The position numbers and the translations under genes are program-made. Below the pieces are notes generated by a model. It was not told where the DNA came from, did not search any database, and was given only the letters and a program-made list of their open reading frames with translations. Below are positions 24,784-33,156 of a stretch of 64,000 nucleotides of DNA, piece by piece. The stretch's first letter is position 1. Each line of letters begins with the position of its first letter. Source of the stretch: Streptomyces sp. NBC_00442 (GTDB lineage: Bacteria; Actinomycetota; Actinomycetes; Streptomycetales; Streptomycetaceae); the NCBI RefSeq assembly GCF_036014195.1, contig NZ_CP107918.1:4650001-4714000 (forward strand), in the 5' to 3' direction.

Positions 24784-26076
24784 TCAGCGCACCTCGATGA
24801 ACGCCGACGCCTCGCGCCCCGGCCGCTCCCGCGGCGGCTGTGCCGCGTGCCCGACGGCCACCGCGCCCATCGGGTCCCAGCCGGCGGGCAGCCCGAGGAC
24901 ATCGCGTACGACATCGCGGCAGAACATCGTCGAGGACACCCACGCCGAGCCGAGCCGCTCGCCCGCGAGGGCCACCAGGAAGTTCTGTACGCCCGCGCCC
25001 ATCGCGACGACGAACATCTCGCGCTCGGCACCGTCGCGGCGGGCGTCCCCATAGCTGTGCGAGCCGTCCATCACCAGGCAGGGCACCACCAAGTACGGTG
25101 CGGCGCGCAGGACTTCGCCCCGGGCGACCCGCTTGGCGATCGACTCCTCGGACTTGCCGTCGCGGCGCAGGTCCGCGATCCACGCGTCCCGCATCGCGTC
25201 GAGCAGCCGGGTGCGGGACTCCGCCGATTCGAGCAGCACGAACCGCCAGGGCGTCGTGTGGTGCGGGGCCGGCGCGGTCACCGCTGCCGCCACCGCGCGC
25301 CGCACCGCTCCGGGGTCGACCGGCTCGCCCGTGAAGGCCCGTACCGTACGCCGCTGGGTGACCGCCTCCCGTACCGCCTCGGAGGTGCCGAGACGGAACA
25401 TGTCGTCGACGGCCGAGCGGACCATCTCGCGGGCCGAACCCTCGCCCGCGAGGTGCGCGAGGCCGCGGACCACGGCGACCGGAAGGCCGCCCGCCTTGCC
25501 CTTCACGAGGTCACCGGCGGCGGCCAGTTCGTCGGCGAGCGAGATCACCGTGGCGCTCAGCGGGTTGCCGTGCGCGTCGGTGCCGCCGCGCAGGTCGTCG
25601 AGGACGCGTACGCCACTGGCGCCGATCGCCACATCGGTGAGGCCGTTGCGCCACGGCCGCCCGAAGGTGTCCGTGACGATGACGCCGACCTCGACGCCGA
25701 GCGCGTCACGCAGCCCGGCGCGGATCGCGGCCGCCGAGGTGTCCGGATCCTCGGGCAGCAACAGGACGGTGCCGGCCGGGGTGTTGGAGGCGTCCACGCC
25801 GGCCGCCGCCATCACCAGGCCCTGCCGGTTCTCGACGATGCGCAGGGCGCCGCGCCGCGCGACCACCCGTACCGTCTCGGCGTCGATGGCCGCCTCGCGG
25901 TCGGTGGCCTCGGTGATCCGGCCCTCCGCCTTGGAGACGATCTTCGAGGTGACGAGCAGGATGTCGCCGTCGGCGAGGCCCGGCTCGGCGGCGGCGATCA
26001 GCTTGGCGAGGTCGTCGCCCGCCTGCACCTCGGGCAGGCCCGGCAGCGCCCACACCCGGAAGGAAGCGGGGCTCAC
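24784..26076 (-). CDS. fbiB: Bifunctional coenzyme F420 biosynthesis protein FbiB (gamma-glutamyl ligase plus nitroreductase-like domain)
   Basis: A 430-residue two-domain enzyme. Residues about 1-240 are CofE-like F420-0:L-glutamate ligase ([53 protein letters not shown]), and residues about 245-430 form an FMN-binding nitroreductase fold ([28 protein letters not shown]) that reduces dehydro-F420-0 and supports polyglutamylation. This fusion is typical of actinobacteria. GTG 26076 follows GGAGG and overlaps the fbiA stop by four bases (GTGA), so the pair is translationally coupled. The long open frame upstream of 26076 is a shadow of fbiA. Confidence 0.93.
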   Translation of the reverse strand: MSPASFRVWALPGLPEVQAGDDLAKLIAAAEPGLADGDILLVTSKIVSKAEGRITEATDREAAIDAETVRVVARRGALRIVENRQGLVMAAAGVDASNTPAGTVLLLPEDPDTSAAAIRAGLRDALGVEVGVIVTDTFGRPWRNGLTDVAIGASGVRVLDDLRGGTDAHGNPLSATVISLADELAAAGDLVKGKAGGLPVAVVRGLAHLAGEGSAREMVRSAVDDMFRLGTSEAVREAVTQRRTVRAFTGEPVDPGAVRRAVAAAVTAPAPHHTTPWRFVLLESAESRTRLLDAMRDAWIADLRRDGKSEESIAKRVARGEVLRAAPYLVVPCLVMDGSHSYGDARRDGAEREMFVVAMGAGVQNFLVALAGERLGSAWVSSTMFCRDVVRDVLGLPAGWDPMGAVAVGHAAQPPRERPGREASAFIEVR

Positions 26077-27029
26077 GCGCGGACCTCCTCCGCGAGCGTG
26101 AGGGCCTCGCGGGCCATCGCGGCCGTCGTCTCCAGGTCGGTCATCATCAACGGCACCGCACGACAGCGGATGCCCGCCTCCTCGACGCGGGCCGTCGAGC
26201 CCGCGTCCACGGTGTCGACGAGCCAGCCGTCGAGCAGCCCCGAGCCGTAGTGCTCGGCGACCGCCGCCGCCGTGGACTCCACGCCGACCGCCGCGAGCAC
26301 CTTGTCGGCCATGCCACGCACCGGGGCGTCGCCGACGATGGGGGAGAGGCCGACCACCGGCACGCCCGCCTCGGCGATCGCCTCGCGGATGCCGGGCACG
26401 GCCAGGATGGTGCCGACCGAGACGACCGGGTTGGACGGCGGGAAGAGGATGACGTCGGCCGTGGCGATGGCTTCGAGGACGCCCGGCGCGGGCTTGGCCT
26501 GCTCGGCGCCGACCGGGACCACGGCCTGCGCGTCCACGGAGGCGCGCAGCCTCACCCAGTACTCCTGGAAGTGGATCGCCTTGCGTTCGCCGTCCACGTC
26601 CACGGCCACGTGGGTCTCGATGCGGTCGTCGGACATCGGGATGAGGCGGACGCCGGGCTGCCAGCGAGCGCACAGCGCCTCGGTGACGGCGCTCAGCGGG
26701 TAGCCCGCGCCGAGCATCTGCGTACGGACGATGTGGGTGGCGAAGTCGCGGTCGCCGAGCCCGAACCACTCGGGCCCCACCCCGTACGCCGCGAGCTCCT
26801 CCTTGACCTTGAAGGTCTCGTCGGTGCGCCCCCAGCCCTGCTCCTCGTTGATCCCGCCGCCCAGGGTGTACATCACGGTGTCGAGGTCGGGGCAGACCTT
26901 GAGGCCGAACAGATGGATGTCGTCACCGGTGTTGCCGATGACGGTGATGTCCGCGTCGGGGGCGGCGGACTTGAGACCACGGAGGAAGCGGGCACCACCG
27001 ATGCCGCCTGCCAGAACCACAATGCGCAT
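26073..27029 (-). CDS. fbiA: F420 precursor phosphotransferase (CofD/FbiA)
   Basis: A 318-residue enzyme that transfers the activated 2-phospholactate or phosphoenolpyruvate moiety to Fo, giving (dehydro)F420-0; in actinobacteria the PEP-derived route is established for mycobacteria. Family motifs are the N-terminal [53 protein letters not shown] and the phosphate-binding [17 protein letters not shown] 27029 is the only sensible start. The 51-bp tandem repeats begin 10 bases upstream of it, so they lie in the leader or promoter of this operon. Confidence 0.93.
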   Translation of the reverse strand: MRIVVLAGGIGGARFLRGLKSAAPDADITVIGNTGDDIHLFGLKVCPDLDTVMYTLGGGINEEQGWGRTDETFKVKEELAAYGVGPEWFGLGDRDFATHIVRTQMLGAGYPLSAVTEALCARWQPGVRLIPMSDDRIETHVAVDVDGERKAIHFQEYWVRLRASVDAQAVVPVGAEQAKPAPGVLEAIATADVILFPPSNPVVSVGTILAVPGIREAIAEAGVPVVGLSPIVGDAPVRGMADKVLAAVGVESTAAAVAEHYGSGLLDGWLVDTVDAGSTARVEEAGIRCRAVPLMMTDLETTAAMAREALTLAEEVRA

Positions 27030-27038
27030 GCAGACAGT

Positions 27039-27169
27039 CTGTCAGGCGAAGCCTGTCTGTTGAGGGGTGGTGGGGGGCGACGGGTGGGGCTGTCAGGCGA
27101 AGCCTGTCTGTTGAGGGGTGGTGGGGGGCGACGGGTGGGGCTGTCAGGCGAAGCCTGTCTGTTGAGGGG
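27039..27169. repeat. 51-bp tandem repeat upstream of fbiA
   Basis: Two identical 51-bp units (27039-27089 and 27090-27140) and the first 29 bases of a third (27141-27169) fill most of the 157-bp gap between fbiA and the cysteine dioxygenase gene. Each unit starts CTGTCAGGCGAAGCCTG, with a 5-bp stem (CAGGC/GCCTG), and continues with a G-rich stretch. The period is divisible by three, but the frame has no start or family similarity that I can see. Confidence 0.95.
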
Positions 27170-27186
27170 GTGGTGGTGGGGGGCCG

Positions 27187-27690
27187 TCAGGCGGGGACGG
27201 CATCCTGGGCCGCCGGGGCAGACTGGCTCGGGTGCATCGGCATGTCGGTGAGGCCCGGATAGTAGACGTGCAGGCTGACGGCCGGTTCGAGGGAGTCGTT
27301 GGCGACCTCGTGCACATAGCCCGGCGCGAAGACCCGCGTGGACCCGGCGGCCAGGGTGCGCGACCCGCGCTCGGTGCGCTCGGTCAACGCGCCGCTCAGG
27401 ACGGTCAGTACGCCCGAGGACGCGCCGTGGTCGTGGACGCCGCTGCCCTGACCGGGGACCCAGGACAGCAGCCAGACCTCGTAGCCGGGCCCCGTGCGCA
27501 GCCGGTGGTACCAGCGGGAGGCCGCGTCGTACTGGACGAGAGGGGCCCACTGGGAGCGGTCGGCGGCGATGGAGCGGGCCAGGCCGGCGAATTCGGCGAC
27601 GGTGACCGGGTGCTCGCGGGCGGGCTGCAGGAGGTGCTGGACCTCCAGGATGTCGCCGGCGATCTGCAGGTCGCTGTGGCTGCTGTTCAT
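27187..27690 (-). CDS. Cysteine dioxygenase (cupin)
   Basis: A 167-residue cupin of the bacterial cysteine dioxygenase family, a non-haem iron enzyme oxidising cysteine to cysteine sulfinate. The iron ligands are expected at H86 and H88 in GVHDHGAS and H127 in PGYVHEVAN, the usual 2-His plus 1-His arrangement; R63-type substrate contacts may be in WYHRLRTGPGYE. The length is slightly below the mammalian enzyme and normal for bacteria. ATG 27690 is the only good start. It has the same orientation as fbiAB but is separated from them by the repeat array. A related thiol dioxygenase specificity, such as 3-mercaptopropionate, is possible. Confidence 0.85.
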   Translation of the reverse strand: MNSSHSDLQIAGDILEVQHLLQPAREHPVTVAEFAGLARSIAADRSQWAPLVQYDAASRWYHRLRTGPGYEVWLLSWVPGQGSGVHDHGASSGVLTVLSGALTERTERGSRTLAAGSTRVFAPGYVHEVANDSLEPAVSLHVYYPGLTDMPMHPSQSAPAAQDAVPA

Positions 27691-28419
27691 GGTGCGGGGG
27701 TTCCTCGGCGGGAGTGCTGGGGTGTCGCAGGTGGGGGGTCTCGCGGAGGCGGAGACGGCGGCCGCCCGGACGCGTGGCGTCTCAGGGGAGGCGGGGGGAG
27801 AAGCTGGATCGCACGTGAGGCAAGCGGTGCGGGATCAACAGCTGGAACAGCAGCAGCGCGCCTGGACAGCGCTGCGGAACCCACGGATGTGGGGCGCTCG
27901 GTGCGCTGCGGTCACTGACATGCGATCCAGGAGACCGAACCGGTGGGGGTGTTGTCAACCCAATGACCGATTTGGCGGCAATGTTTCACCTTATCCGGTT
28001 ACTGGGGCCGGAGAAAGGTTTGTGCAGTCGCGGGGAGGGAGATGTGGCGCAGCAGGTGTGCAATCAAACACCGCTGCCTTCTCGTGATCTGAATGTGATC
28101 CGGGCCGCTTTCTGGGTACGGGCGCAACAAGATCCATATTCGTCTCGTCCTCCTCTGTGATCGGACCGTGATCACAGTCGAGCGGGAGTCGAGTGGATCT
28201 GTGCGGAGAGGCGGTGGCGTGAGCCAGTGGCATGTGTCAGCTTTTTGGCGATTTGAACACTTTCCGCATAGCCTTGGTTCCGCAGAGTGAATACGGGGCC
28301 CAATAGCAGATCTCGGCTTGACTGGCCCGGATCCACGCACTTGTAATTTCACTCGTGTCGTTCGGCCGGATTCGGTAACGGCAACATCACGGGGCAGCAA
28401 AGACAGACGAGGGGCGCAC
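27691..28419. promoter_or_regulatory. Long upstream region of whiB with an inverted repeat
   Basis: This 729-bp gap has no gene I support. From about 27940 it becomes AT-richer than its surroundings, as expected for regulatory DNA. Visible elements are a GTTGTCAAC palindrome at 27951-27959 and an inverted repeat CTGTGATC (28155-28162) / GATCACAG (28170-28177) with a 7-base spacer; the right half also forms the palindrome GTGATCAC at 28168-28175. GTGA/TCAC half-sites resemble the BldD operator, and whiB is a recognised BldD target in Streptomyces, so this is a candidate operator. I cannot place -10 and -35 boxes reliably. Confidence 0.45.
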
Positions 28420-28683
28420 ATGACCGAGCTGTTTCAGGAACTGCTGGTCGACGAGGCCGAAGAGGAGCTCGGCTGGCAGGAGCGGGCCCTCTGCGCCCAG
28501 ACCGACCCCGAGTCCTTCTTCCCCGAGAAGGGCGGCTCCACCAGAGAGGCCAAGAAGGTCTGTCTCGCCTGCGAAGTCCGTTCCGAATGCCTTGAGTACG
28601 CACTCGCCAACGACGAGCGGTTCGGCATCTGGGGCGGCCTCTCCGAGCGTGAGCGCCGCCGTTTGAAGAAGGCGGCCATCTAG
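28420..28683 (+). CDS. whiB: Sporulation transcription factor WhiB
   Basis: An 87-residue iron-sulfur protein that, with WhiA, controls the switch from aerial growth to sporulation septation in Streptomyces. The four cluster-binding cysteines are C25, C48, C51 and C57 (KKVCLACEVRSEC), the turn GIWGG is at 69-73, and the basic C-terminal tail RERRRLKKAA binds DNA. The length and sequence match WhiB itself rather than the divergent Wbl paralogues. ATG 28420 is preceded by GAGGGG. The gene is monocistronic, with a long upstream regulatory region and a strong hairpin downstream at 28999. Confidence 0.95.
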   Translation: MTELFQELLVDEAEEELGWQERALCAQTDPESFFPEKGGSTREAKKVCLACEVRSECLEYALANDERFGIWGGLSERERRRLKKAAI

Positions 28684-28791
28684 AGGCCATCTGGAGCGCG
28701 AAGACGGGCCCGAGCGGAGAGCCGGGCCTGCCGCTGGAGCCCGCGGGAGGGCTCACCCTCCGAGTCTGCGCGGACCCCCCGTTCGAGCCCA

Positions 28792-28912
28792 AGACGCAGG
28801 CATTCGAGCCCGTTCCGTAGAGGCAGGCGTTCGAGCCCCTGGAGGCAGGCGCTCTGGCCCGTTCCGTTGACGCGGGCGTTCGTGCCCTGGAGGCAGGCGT
28901 TCGAGCCCGCGG
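28792..28912. repeat. Degenerate tandem repeats with GGCAGGCGTTCGAGCCC core, downstream of whiB
   Basis: Five imperfect units occur at roughly 28793, 28820, 28842, 28870 and 28890 with alternating spacing of about 21 and 27 bases, each containing GCAGGCGTTCGAGCC or a close variant. They lie in the 486-bp gap between whiB and the large glycosyltransferase gene, which otherwise holds the hairpin at 28999 and, near its end, the presumed promoter of the glycosyltransferase gene. Confidence 0.75.
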
Positions 28913-28998
28913 ACGTTCGCCGTTCGTGTTCGACGAGGCCGTCGCCCGACCCCCGGCGGCCGGTGGGCGCTCAAACCGCCCAACTCCGTACACAACCA

Positions 28999-29039
28999 AC
29001 GGTCCGCCGCCCGCGCCCCGTCCGCGGGCGGCGGACCGT
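28999..29039 (+). terminator. Strong hairpin between whiB and the glycosyltransferase gene
   Basis: A perfect 17-bp stem (ACGGTCCGCCGCCCGCG at 28999-29015, complement at 29023-29039) with a 7-base loop. It lies about 315 bases beyond the whiB stop and 130 bases before the next start, so it probably ends whiB transcripts or read-through. Confidence 0.8.
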
Positions 29040-29169
29040 CTGTGTGGCAGCCGTTAGTGTGGGGCGCTGTCCACGGCACTCCGGTCACGTCAGAGCCCGT
29101 CTCGCACCACCGGCCGCGCCGACCGCAGTTCGCACAGCAGCCTTCCGGGGCGGAGGGGCCCGTACCTCG

Positions 29170-32100
29170 ATGTCCGTGCACAGCCAGTCGACGGCCCCGT
29201 ACGAGGCGGCCGCGACACCCGAGTTCCCCCGGCACGTCGTCACCGCCGTCGTCGTCTCGCACGACGGCGCACGCTGGCTCCCCGACGTCCTGTCCGGCCT
29301 CCTGGGCCAGGAACGCCCCGTACAGAACGCGTACGCCGCCGACACCGGCAGCGCCGACGACTCCGCGCGCCTGGTCACCGAGGCGCTCGGCGCCGACCGT
29401 GTCCTGCACCTCGCCCGCCGCACCGGCTTCGGCGCCGCCGTCGAGGAGGCCGCCCGCACGGCGCCCGTGCTCGGCCCCGAGGAACTGACCTACCTCAAGC
29501 GCCCGAGCGGCTGGGACCCGGTCTCGCGCAGCTGGCGCGACGACAGCTACGACCTGCCCGAACTCCCGCACGGCGAGCCCGTGCAGTGGCTCTGGCTGCT
29601 CCACGACGACAGCGCGCCCGACGCCGGCGCGCTCGCCGAACTGCTCCGCGTCGCCGACTCCAACGCGCACGCCGCGATCGTGGGGCCCAAACTCCGCGGC
29701 TGGTACGACCGCAAACAGCTCCTCGAAGTCGGCGTCTCCATCGCCCACAGCGGACGCCGCTGGACCGGCCTCGACCGGCGCGAACAGGACCAGGGCCAGC
29801 ACGACCAGGTCAGGCCCGTCCTGTCGGTGTCGTCGGCGGGCATGCTCATCCGCCGCGACGTGTGGGACGAACTCGGCGGCTTCGACCGCAGACTGCCCCT
29901 GATGCGCGACGACGTCGACCTGTGCTGGCGCGCCCACGCCGCCGGTCACACCGTCCTCGTCGCCCCCGACGCCACGGTCCGCCACGCCGAGGCGGCCGCC
30001 CGCGAACGCCGCACCGTCGACTGCGCGGGACGTTCCGTCGTCAACCCCCACCGGGTCGACAAGGCCGGCGCCGTCTACACCATGCTCGTCAACTCGCGTC
30101 CCGCGCTGCTCCCTTACGTGGTGCTGCGCATCGTGATCGGCACCCTGCTGCGCACCGTCGCCTACCTCGTGGGCAAGGTGCCGGGCCAGGCCGTCGACGA
30201 AGTCATGGGCCTCTTCGGCACCCTGCTGAGGCCCGGCCGGATCCTCGCCGGACGCAAGAAGCGAGGCAAGAGCGGCATCGAGGCGAGCGAGCTGCGTCCG
30301 CTCTTCCCGCCGCCCGGCGCCACCATCCGCGCCACCGTCGAATCGGTCGCCGCGAGCCTCGGCGCGGGCACCGAGGACACCGGCGGCTCCCGGCACGGCG
30401 CCGTCGAGTCGGGACCCGGCGGCGACGACGCCGACTTCCTGGAGATCGAGCAGTTCGCCCGCCTCAAGAAGGTCGCGCGCAAACCCGCTCCGGTCCTCTT
30501 CGCCCTCCTGCTCGTCGTCTCGCTGGTCGCCTGCCGCAACCTGCTCGGCTCCGGCTCGCTCATGGGCGGCGCCCTGCTGCCCGCGCCCGACCACATCGGC
30601 GACCTGTGGGGCCGCTACGCGGACGCCTGGCACCCCATCGGCGTAGGCGGCACCCAGACCGCGCCGCCCTACCTCGCGATCATCGCCGTGCTGTCCGCGC
30701 TCTGCTTCGGCTCCACCGGCTCCGCACTGACGCTGCTGCTCGTCTGCTCGGTCCCGCTGGCGGGGCTCACCGCCTACTTCGCCGCCCGCCCCCTCATCGC
30801 ATCGCGCCAGCTGCGCTCCTGGGTGGCCATCGCCTACGCCTTCCTGCCCGCCGTCACCGGCGCGCTCGCCGCCGGCCGGGTCGGCACCGCCGTCCTCGCG
30901 GTCCTGCTGCCGCTGATCGCGCGGGCCGGGGCGTCCGCCGCCGGGTTCCGCGGCGACGGGGCCCGCGGCAGCTGGCGTGCCACCTGGACGTACGCGCTGC
31001 TCCTGACCGTCGCCATGGCGTTCACCCCCGTCGTGTGGCCCCTCGCCGCGCTGCTCGGCCTCGGCGTGCTCGCGCTGCGCCGCGCCGACATCACGGCGTA
31101 CGGGCTGCGCTTCCTGGCCGCCGTCGGCACCCCGCTCCTGATGCTCGCGCCCTGGTCGCTCACCCTGCTCACCGGCCCGTCCGGCTTCCTGAAGGAAGCG
31201 GGCCTGGAGTACGGGGACGGCTCGGCCGGCGCGCTCGACCTGCTCGGCGCCGGGCCCGGCGGCCCCAAGACGGTCGGCGGGCTCGTGCTCATCGGGTTCG
31301 TTGGCGCGGCGCTCGCGGCCCTGCTGCGCTCGGAGCGCACCTTCGCGATCCGCACCGCCTGGGTGGTCGCGCTCACCGGGTTCTTCTTCGCGGCCCTGTC
31401 CAACCACAGCGCCTGGGCGGGCCCGGCGACCCTCGTGTACGGGCTCGCGCTGCTCGCCGCGGCCGCGCTCGGCGCCGAGTACGGCCGCACCCGGGTCGCG
31501 GGCCACGGCTTCGGATGGCGCCAGCCGGTCGCCGCCCTGATCGCGCTCGCCGCCGTGCTCGGCCCCGTGTACTCCGCCGCCCACTGGATGATCGGCGGCG
31601 CCGACGGCCCGCTGGAGCTGCGTGACCCGGTGCAGGTGCCGGCGTTCGTCGCCGAGGAGAGCGGCACCCGCGACCAGGCCCGCACCCTCGTCCTCGGCGG
31701 CACCTCGCCCGCCAAGGTCGCGTACACGCTGGTACGCGGCTCGGGCGGGCAGCTCGGTGACGCCGAACTCGCCGCGTCCGGCGGCGACGACACCCGGCTC
31801 GGCAAGGTCGTCTCCAACCTCGTCGCCGGCTCCGGCGCCGACCAGTCGAGCCAGCTCAGCGGATTCGCCGTGCGCTACGTACTGGTCCGTGACGGCGCCC
31901 CCCGCGCGTTCGCCCGCACCCTGGACTCCACGCCGGGCCTCAGCCGCCTCAGCCAGCTCGACGGCAGCGCGCTGTGGCGGGTGGACCGCCAGGTCGCCCG
32001 CGCCGTGATCGTGCCGGCGAAGGGCGGCGAGAGCCTCCCGGTCGCCGCCGACCCCGTCGACATCCACACCAAGGTCCCGGCCGGCGCGGCGGGCCGCGTC

Positions 32101-33156
32101 CTGCGCATCGCGGACGAGGCCGCCCCGGGCTGGACCGCGACGCTGGACGGCAGGACGCTCAAGAAGACCACCGTCGACGGCTGGGCCCAGGGGTTCGAAC
32201 TCCCCGCCGACGCGGGCAGGCTCGACGTCACCTACGACGCGCCCTTCGTCCACACCCTGTGGATCTGGACCCAGTCCGCGCTCGCCGTCGTCCTGCTGGT
32301 GCTCGCCCTTCCGGGCCGCCGCCGCGAGATCGACGACGACCTGCCCGAGGCCGAGGCGGCGGCCGTCCCCGTCCCCGCGCAGGCCGTCGCGGGCGAAGGC
32401 CGCCGGGCCCGTAGGCTCCGCGCGCAGGCGGAGGCGGACCCCGAAACCCCGGCCGACGAGCAGCCCGGCCGGGCGGACCTCCCGCGGCAGCCGGCATACG
32501 GGGAGTGGGACGCGGCGCACTACGCCACCACCACCCCCTCCGACGCCGCGCAGCACGACGAGCAGGCGCAGCAGCAGTACGACCCGTACCAGCAGCAGTA
32601 CGGCGCCTACCAGCAGTACCCGGAGAGCCAGTACCCGGAGGGCGGGTACCCGGAGGGCCAGTACCCCGAGGGTCAGTCCGCGCAGGACCCCTACCCCGGC
32701 CAGGGGTACCCCGAGCAGCCCTACCCCGGGCAGCCCTACCCTGAGGCCCCGCACGCCCAAGTGCCGGGCGCGGAAGGCCAGTTCGGCGCGGGGCAGTACG
32801 GCGAGGGCCAGTACGGCGAGGGCCAGTACGGTGACGGCCAGTACGGTGACGGCCGCCTCGGTGAGGGGCAGCACGCCGAGGCTCCGTACGCCGACGGGTC
32901 GTACGCCGAAGGGCCGTACCGTGACGGGCGGTTCAGCGAAGGCCAGTTCGGCGAGGGGCAGGCGCGGCCCCCCTACGACGCCTTCCACCAACCCCACGCC
33001 CACCAGCAACCGCACGCCCAACAGCAGCCGCAGGACGGCCCGTACGACCCGTACGGGTACGGATATCCGACCGAGCCGACCGAGCCGACCGAGCCGCCTG
33101 AGCAGCCCGAGCGGCCCGAGCGTCAGCCGCACCGCCCCGACGGGAGCCAGCAGTGA
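29170..33156 (+). CDS. Large multi-domain membrane glycosyltransferase (GT2 plus polytopic membrane domain plus repeat tail)
   Basis: A 1328-residue protein. Residues about 20-300 form a GT2 domain (TAVVVSHDGARWLPDVL, WLLHDDSAPD with the DxD-like DD, MRDDVDLCWRAHAAGH). A membrane region of roughly a dozen spans runs from about 440 (VLFALLLVVSLVACRNLL) to the last span near 1030. After a basic stretch, the cytoplasmic tail (about 1125-1310) is built of degenerate repeats such as YPEGQ, QYGEG and PYPG, rich in Gln, Tyr, Gly and Pro. It probably transfers sugars to a lipid-linked or secreted wall glycan. ATG 29170 has GGAGGGG about 11 bases upstream. It is coupled to the DUF5719 gene by a 4-base overlap. 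Confidence 0.88.
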   Translation: MSVHSQSTAPYEAAATPEFPRHVVTAVVVSHDGARWLPDVLSGLLGQERPVQNAYAADTGSADDSARLVTEALGADRVLHLARRTGFGAAVEEAARTAPVLGPEELTYLKRPSGWDPVSRSWRDDSYDLPELPHGEPVQWLWLLHDDSAPDAGALAELLRVADSNAHAAIVGPKLRGWYDRKQLLEVGVSIAHSGRRWTGLDRREQDQGQHDQVRPVLSVSSAGMLIRRDVWDELGGFDRRLPLMRDDVDLCWRAHAAGHTVLVAPDATVRHAEAAARERRTVDCAGRSVVNPHRVDKAGAVYTMLVNSRPALLPYVVLRIVIGTLLRTVAYLVGKVPGQAVDEVMGLFGTLLRPGRILAGRKKRGKSGIEASELRPLFPPPGATIRATVESVAASLGAGTEDTGGSRHGAVESGPGGDDADFLEIEQFARLKKVARKPAPVLFALLLVVSLVACRNLLGSGSLMGGALLPAPDHIGDLWGRYADAWHPIGVGGTQTAPPYLAIIAVLSALCFGSTGSALTLLLVCSVPLAGLTAYFAARPLIASRQLRSWVAIAYAFLPAVTGALAAGRVGTAVLAVLLPLIARAGASAAGFRGDGARGSWRATWTYALLLTVAMAFTPVVWPLAALLGLGVLALRRADITAYGLRFLAAVGTPLLMLAPWSLTLLTGPSGFLKEAGLEYGDGSAGALDLLGAGPGGPKTVGGLVLIGFVGAALAALLRSERTFAIRTAWVVALTGFFFAALSNHSAWAGPATLVYGLALLAAAALGAEYGRTRVAGHGFGWRQPVAALIALAAVLGPVYSAAHWMIGGADGPLELRDPVQVPAFVAEESGTRDQARTLVLGGTSPAKVAYTLVRGSGGQLGDAELAASGGDDTRLGKVVSNLVAGSGADQSSQLSGFAVRYVLVRDGAPRAFARTLDSTPGLSRLSQLDGSALWRVDRQVARAVIVPAKGGESLPVAADPVDIHTKVPAGAAGRVLRIADEAAPGWTATLDGRTLKKTTVDGWAQGFELPADAGRLDVTYDAPFVHTLWIWTQSALAVVLLVLALPGRRREIDDDLPEAEAAAVPVPAQAVAGEGRRARRLRAQAEADPETPADEQPGRADLPRQPAYGEWDAAHYATTTPSDAAQHDEQAQQQYDPYQQQYGAYQQYPESQYPEGGYPEGQYPEGQSAQDPYPGQGYPEQPYPGQPYPEAPHAQVPGAEGQFGAGQYGEGQYGEGQYGDGQYGDGRLGEGQHAEAPYADGSYAEGPYRDGRFSEGQFGEGQARPPYDAFHQPHAHQQPHAQQQPQDGPYDPYGYGYPTEPTEPTEPPEQPERPERQPHRPDGSQQ

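Noticed and set aside
26077..26769. N-terminal extension of FbiB
   Set aside because: The upstream in-frame sequence is antisense-like low-complexity text lying within fbiA; GTG 26076 with GGAGG and a 4-base overlap is the natural start.
27039..27169. CRISPR array
   Set aside because: The units are directly adjacent without variable spacers, and there are no cas genes; it is a tandem repeat.
28753..33132. Very long minus-strand open frame opposite the large glycosyltransferase gene
   Set aside because: It is Gly/Arg/Val/Leu-rich shadow sequence of a GC-rich gene; the plus strand has the recognisable GT2 domain and membrane spans.
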